Assembly (NCBI RefSeq): GCF_039543525.1
Contig: NZ_BAABJX010000032.1
Coordinates: 1-64,000, forward strand
DNA from: Algivirga pacifica
Lineage (GTDB): Bacteria; Bacteroidota; Bacteroidia; Cytophagales; Flammeovirgaceae
Length of the DNA: 64,000 nt
Direction: 5' to 3'
Shown here one piece after another: positions 61,431-64,000 of the stretch. Under the pieces are notes generated by a model. That model was not told the DNA's origin. It saw nothing but the letters and a program-made list of their open reading frames with translations, and ran no database searches. Numbering within the stretch: position 1 is the first letter of the stretch; each line of letters starts with the position of its first letter. Position numbers and translations under genes: made by a program.

Positions 61431-63866
61431 CTATTGCCTTCTAATAATAATATCTGTCCCTAGGATCACCACCTTTGCCGTAGGTCGCTTGATCACTTCA
61501 CCTTGCTCCGATGCGTAAGCCTTTACATTGCTAAAATCTGTAGCCTTTACCATCACCATTGGCGTCTTCATATTGCTACAATCAATATTACTATAGTCCT
61601 GAGCTTTAATGTTTAACTGATTACAGTCTCCTTTTAGAAGAGTATTCGTATTGCCTGCGCTAGAAAACACGATATGATCGGCATCCAAGTGTTCAAAGTT
61701 AGCATTGACATACTCATCTAAGTTGATCTTTACCTCTTCTAAATCTTTAAAATTTCCTACGTTAAGGTTACTTTTCCCACTTACTGACAACGCTTTAAGC
61801 GTATTCAAAAAAATCTTCAACGTATCAGAGGTATTCACATGAAGCACCTCTCCCTGAGACTTAGGAACGATAAACAATTCGTCATCCTTTACCACAAAAT
61901 CCAATTGCTCCAGCATCTGTTCTTTCACCACCACCTTATTATTGTTCCCTTGATACATCTCTATGTAAGGAATATCTTTGATCACCACCTGCTGAACTTT
62001 TGGAAGTGTTGGATCTTGAATAGATGGTGTACACGTAATTCCATTAGGGGTTATAGGGATAAAATGTTCTTGTGTAGGAATGTGTCTTTGCAGATAATCC
62101 TCATAAGGAATAACCTTGTACTTATCCATAAAAATATAGGTTTCCTCGGGGTCAAAATATTGATTTTGCACATTCTTAAGACCTACTTTAAATGGCTTTC
62201 CAATAGGTATCCCTATCGCCATATTCATTTCTTGCATGCGATACTCAGCCCCAGATGCCAATTTCACATAAGGATCTATCTGAATGGCATTCTCTTCTAC
62301 CGTCATATAATAAGAGGTCGTCTTTGCATTCTGAATAGCATCTTGTCTCGTTCTCCCCCTAGCTTGAAATTCACTTTTCACGACAACTCCCTCATTTTCT
62401 TGACCAAAGACCGATAAAGGAAACGTATTAAGATTATTACTGCCACCTTCCTCTTCCTCCTTGGAAAGTAATACAATAGGCTGTTTCGAATTTGTAATTG
62501 GAATATTTACTTTTTCAATAAAACTGCCCACAGTATGGAAGTTCAAGGCATATTGTCCAGCAGTGAGGCCACCACCTAAGGTGATCACCATCCAAGCTAG
62601 CAGCAAAGCAACTGTAACTCGTTTACTAAGAATCCAACGATATACAATTAAGGATAGACTGATGACCAGTAAAAGTAGCAAAGGCGTTGCAGTTGTTGCA
62701 AATACAGAGGCTTTAAGGTAAAAAGGCAGGTCTCTAAGTACTTGTAATATTGCTGTAAGTAACTTCAGGTCCTTATCACTTAAATCTACTCCTTGTAGGT
62801 CCAGTTTAATATCGTGCAGGTTTGTCAGTAAAAAATCCAAAGCTACATAAACGGCCGGAACACTTACCAGTAATACCATTAATAACGTAATACCTGTAAG
62901 CATCGCTACTATTCTAGCCAATTGCTGCAACAAACCTTGAGGTAAGGTAACATGTTTCACCTCCTGATAGATACGTTGATAATAGTGTTGAACATGTTCA
63001 ACGGGTATACCTTGTTTAGTAAACGTTCTAGAGCGCTCATCAAAATGTGAACGGATATTATTCAAGGTCATCTCCACTCCATTACTCTGTAAACGTTCAC
63101 TGATAGAGCGTGCCTTTGGTATACTTAACCACAACCCAAAATAAAGCCAGAGTAAAGAGGGATATGCTACACTTCCTATAATAAAAAATAAGTATGCAAA
63201 TACCGGTTCAATCCCAAGGTGATGACTAATCCCTGTACATGTACCTGTAATAATCTTCCTTCTTCCGCTTCTCAATAAGTATTTCCCTTGTTGTGGAAGC
63301 GTTCCATTTTCGGGAACAATAATCCACCCTAATAGATAGCCCACACCCAACAATAGCGCAAGGATATCAAAATTATTAACACTATGATACAATGTAAATA
63401 ATAAGATAAGACGTACGACTACAGGGTCTACACGAAAATAATAAGCAATCCCGGCACAAAGGCCTGCAAGTTTTCTTCTTTTTACATCACGATACAGTGT
63501 TCCTGAAAAAGTTGGAGCCTGTATGGACCGAATACGGGAATATAGATACTCCTTAAAGGATTGTTGAGGTTTCGTTTTCTCTCCCTCAAAAAAGCCTTGT
63601 TCACTATCTTCCTGAAACCCTTCAATTTCCCCTAATTGCTCTTTTACATATAAAACATCATGCTCATCCAGCAGTGTTTTTCCTTCATTGAGAATTTGTA
63701 AAAGCAATTCAGCAATCCTTTCATCAATACTTTCTATGATGGATATCCCATCCTCAAAGTTCTGAAAATAAAGATGAACAGCTTGCCTGTATTGCTGAAG
63801 TGAGTCCGCAGCAGCTTCTGTAAAGTAATAAATAATACCGTTGATATTGACACTCTTGCTTTCCAT
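61431..63866 (-). CDS. PspC-domain membrane protein with C-terminal DUF2807 (GIN) domain
   Basis: I start at the ATG at 63866, giving 811 residues. The N-terminal 90 residues are a small acidic domain. Two PspC units follow: RDVKRRKLAGLCAGIAYYFRVDPVVVRLI and RSGRRKIITGTCTGISHHLGIEPVFAYLF. Several more membrane helices, one around TLGGGLTAGQYALNF, precede a large periplasmic region. It ends in a DUF2807 beta-helix (NNNKVVVKEQ, KALSVSGKSNLNVGNFKDLEEVKINL). PspC proteins sense envelope stress in other bacteria. The fusion with DUF2807 is typical of Bacteroidota and is often next to a PadR regulator, which may lie beyond the window. Confidence 0.88.
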   Translation of the reverse strand: MESKSVNINGIIYYFTEAAADSLQQYRQAVHLYFQNFEDGISIIESIDERIAELLLQILNEGKTLLDEHDVLYVKEQLGEIEGFQEDSEQGFFEGEKTKPQQSFKEYLYSRIRSIQAPTFSGTLYRDVKRRKLAGLCAGIAYYFRVDPVVVRLILLFTLYHSVNNFDILALLLGVGYLLGWIIVPENGTLPQQGKYLLRSGRRKIITGTCTGISHHLGIEPVFAYLFFIIGSVAYPSLLWLYFGLWLSIPKARSISERLQSNGVEMTLNNIRSHFDERSRTFTKQGIPVEHVQHYYQRIYQEVKHVTLPQGLLQQLARIVAMLTGITLLMVLLVSVPAVYVALDFLLTNLHDIKLDLQGVDLSDKDLKLLTAILQVLRDLPFYLKASVFATTATPLLLLLVISLSLIVYRWILSKRVTVALLLAWMVITLGGGLTAGQYALNFHTVGSFIEKVNIPITNSKQPIVLLSKEEEEGGSNNLNTFPLSVFGQENEGVVVKSEFQARGRTRQDAIQNAKTTSYYMTVEENAIQIDPYVKLASGAEYRMQEMNMAIGIPIGKPFKVGLKNVQNQYFDPEETYIFMDKYKVIPYEDYLQRHIPTQEHFIPITPNGITCTPSIQDPTLPKVQQVVIKDIPYIEMYQGNNNKVVVKEQMLEQLDFVVKDDELFIVPKSQGEVLHVNTSDTLKIFLNTLKALSVSGKSNLNVGNFKDLEEVKINLDEYVNANFEHLDADHIVFSSAGNTNTLLKGDCNQLNIKAQDYSNIDCSNMKTPMVMVKATDFSNVKAYASEQGEVIKRPTAKVVILGTDIIIRRQ

Positions 63867-64000
63867 ATGCATCAACCTGTTTAATGCAATTCGATGTATG
63901 TTAGTTACTATTTCATTTTAAAGAAACGGCTAAAATATACGGATAGCAAAAATTCAAAGAACAAAGCAAACAACGCATTAATAACCAAGCACTTATCAAT

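Noticed and set aside
61839..62417. 192-residue open frame opposite the PspC-DUF2807 gene
   Set aside because: It is rich in His, Leu and Ile with no fold-like pattern; it is an antisense shadow of a real gene.

Overview
The window looks like chromosomal DNA of a Bacteroidota bacterium, most likely a marine Cytophagales of the Flammeovirga/Persicobacter kind. I infer this from the gene families (DUF4905, DUF2027-Smr, DUF5020, an S46 dipeptidyl-peptidase, a PorE-like OmpA protein, a PspC-DUF2807 protein, a secreted GATase-like protein of the type annotated 'asparagine synthetase B') and from repeated TAnnTTTG sequences, the Bacteroidota -7 promoter element, upstream of genes on both strands. 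GC is about 40% by eye. I see no rRNA, tRNA, CRISPR array, prophage or intact insertion sequence.

Layout. 0-10 kb: pgi, a DUF4377 lipoprotein, a remnant that looks like a toxin tail plus an orphan immunity-like gene, a palindrome-rich 0.7-kb gap, menA, an S46 peptidase, an AlbA_2 protein and a Rpn/PDDEXK_2 protein. 9.5-19 kb: accA, a PiT-like phosphate transporter, a secreted unknown, a Na/Pi cotransporter, a CoA-binding protein, DUF4905, a LysM protein and a free-standing biotin-carrier protein. 19-27 kb: rnhB, Smr protein, a two-TM unknown, hisC, a secreted caspase-FGE fusion, a NagZ-like GH3 and an OFA-family MFS antiporter. 28-32 kb: pflB-pflA (anaerobic pyruvate cleavage) and a floA-type flotillin. 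33-44 kb: two tandem POT peptide transporters, an MBOAT acyltransferase, a DEAD-box helicase, an SRPBCC protein, radA and a PorE-like OmpA protein. 44-50 kb: an orphan kinase-fold protein, a short GT35 protein, and an outer-membrane Tsx-like channel next to a purine permease. 50-64 kb: hisHAF, an NfeD/ClpP-type membrane protease, tgt, an enoyl-CoA hydratase homologue, a FucP-type sugar porter, a lipoprotein, the secreted GATase-like protein and the PspC-DUF2807 protein.

How the genes fit together. Most are housekeeping or nutrient-uptake genes in short transcription units. Linked pairs are pflB/pflA with the divergent OFA antiporter (formate formation and possible export), DUF5020/NCS2 (purine passage across both membranes), hisH-hisA-hisF, and the S46 peptidase with the POT transporters (peptide use, though 25 kb apart).

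The most unusual content is between genes. Nearly every gene 3' end carries a large hairpin or short tandem repeat drawn from a small vocabulary: GTTGAATCG words, CAGTGAG, TTTATCC, GAAGGAA and TTTCTCC heptamers, TTTTCAAT words, and tiny palindromes such as GAGCTTCGCTC. Many arrays abut the stop codon. In two loci the two long arms differ in their embedded mini-palindromes by compensated substitutions. A five-copy array of terminator-like hairpins precedes rnhB. At protein level the notable points are a GT35 phosphorylase homologue with Thr where the PLP lysine should be, a Tgt without the three zinc cysteines, the caspase-FGE fusion and the orphan kinase-like protein.
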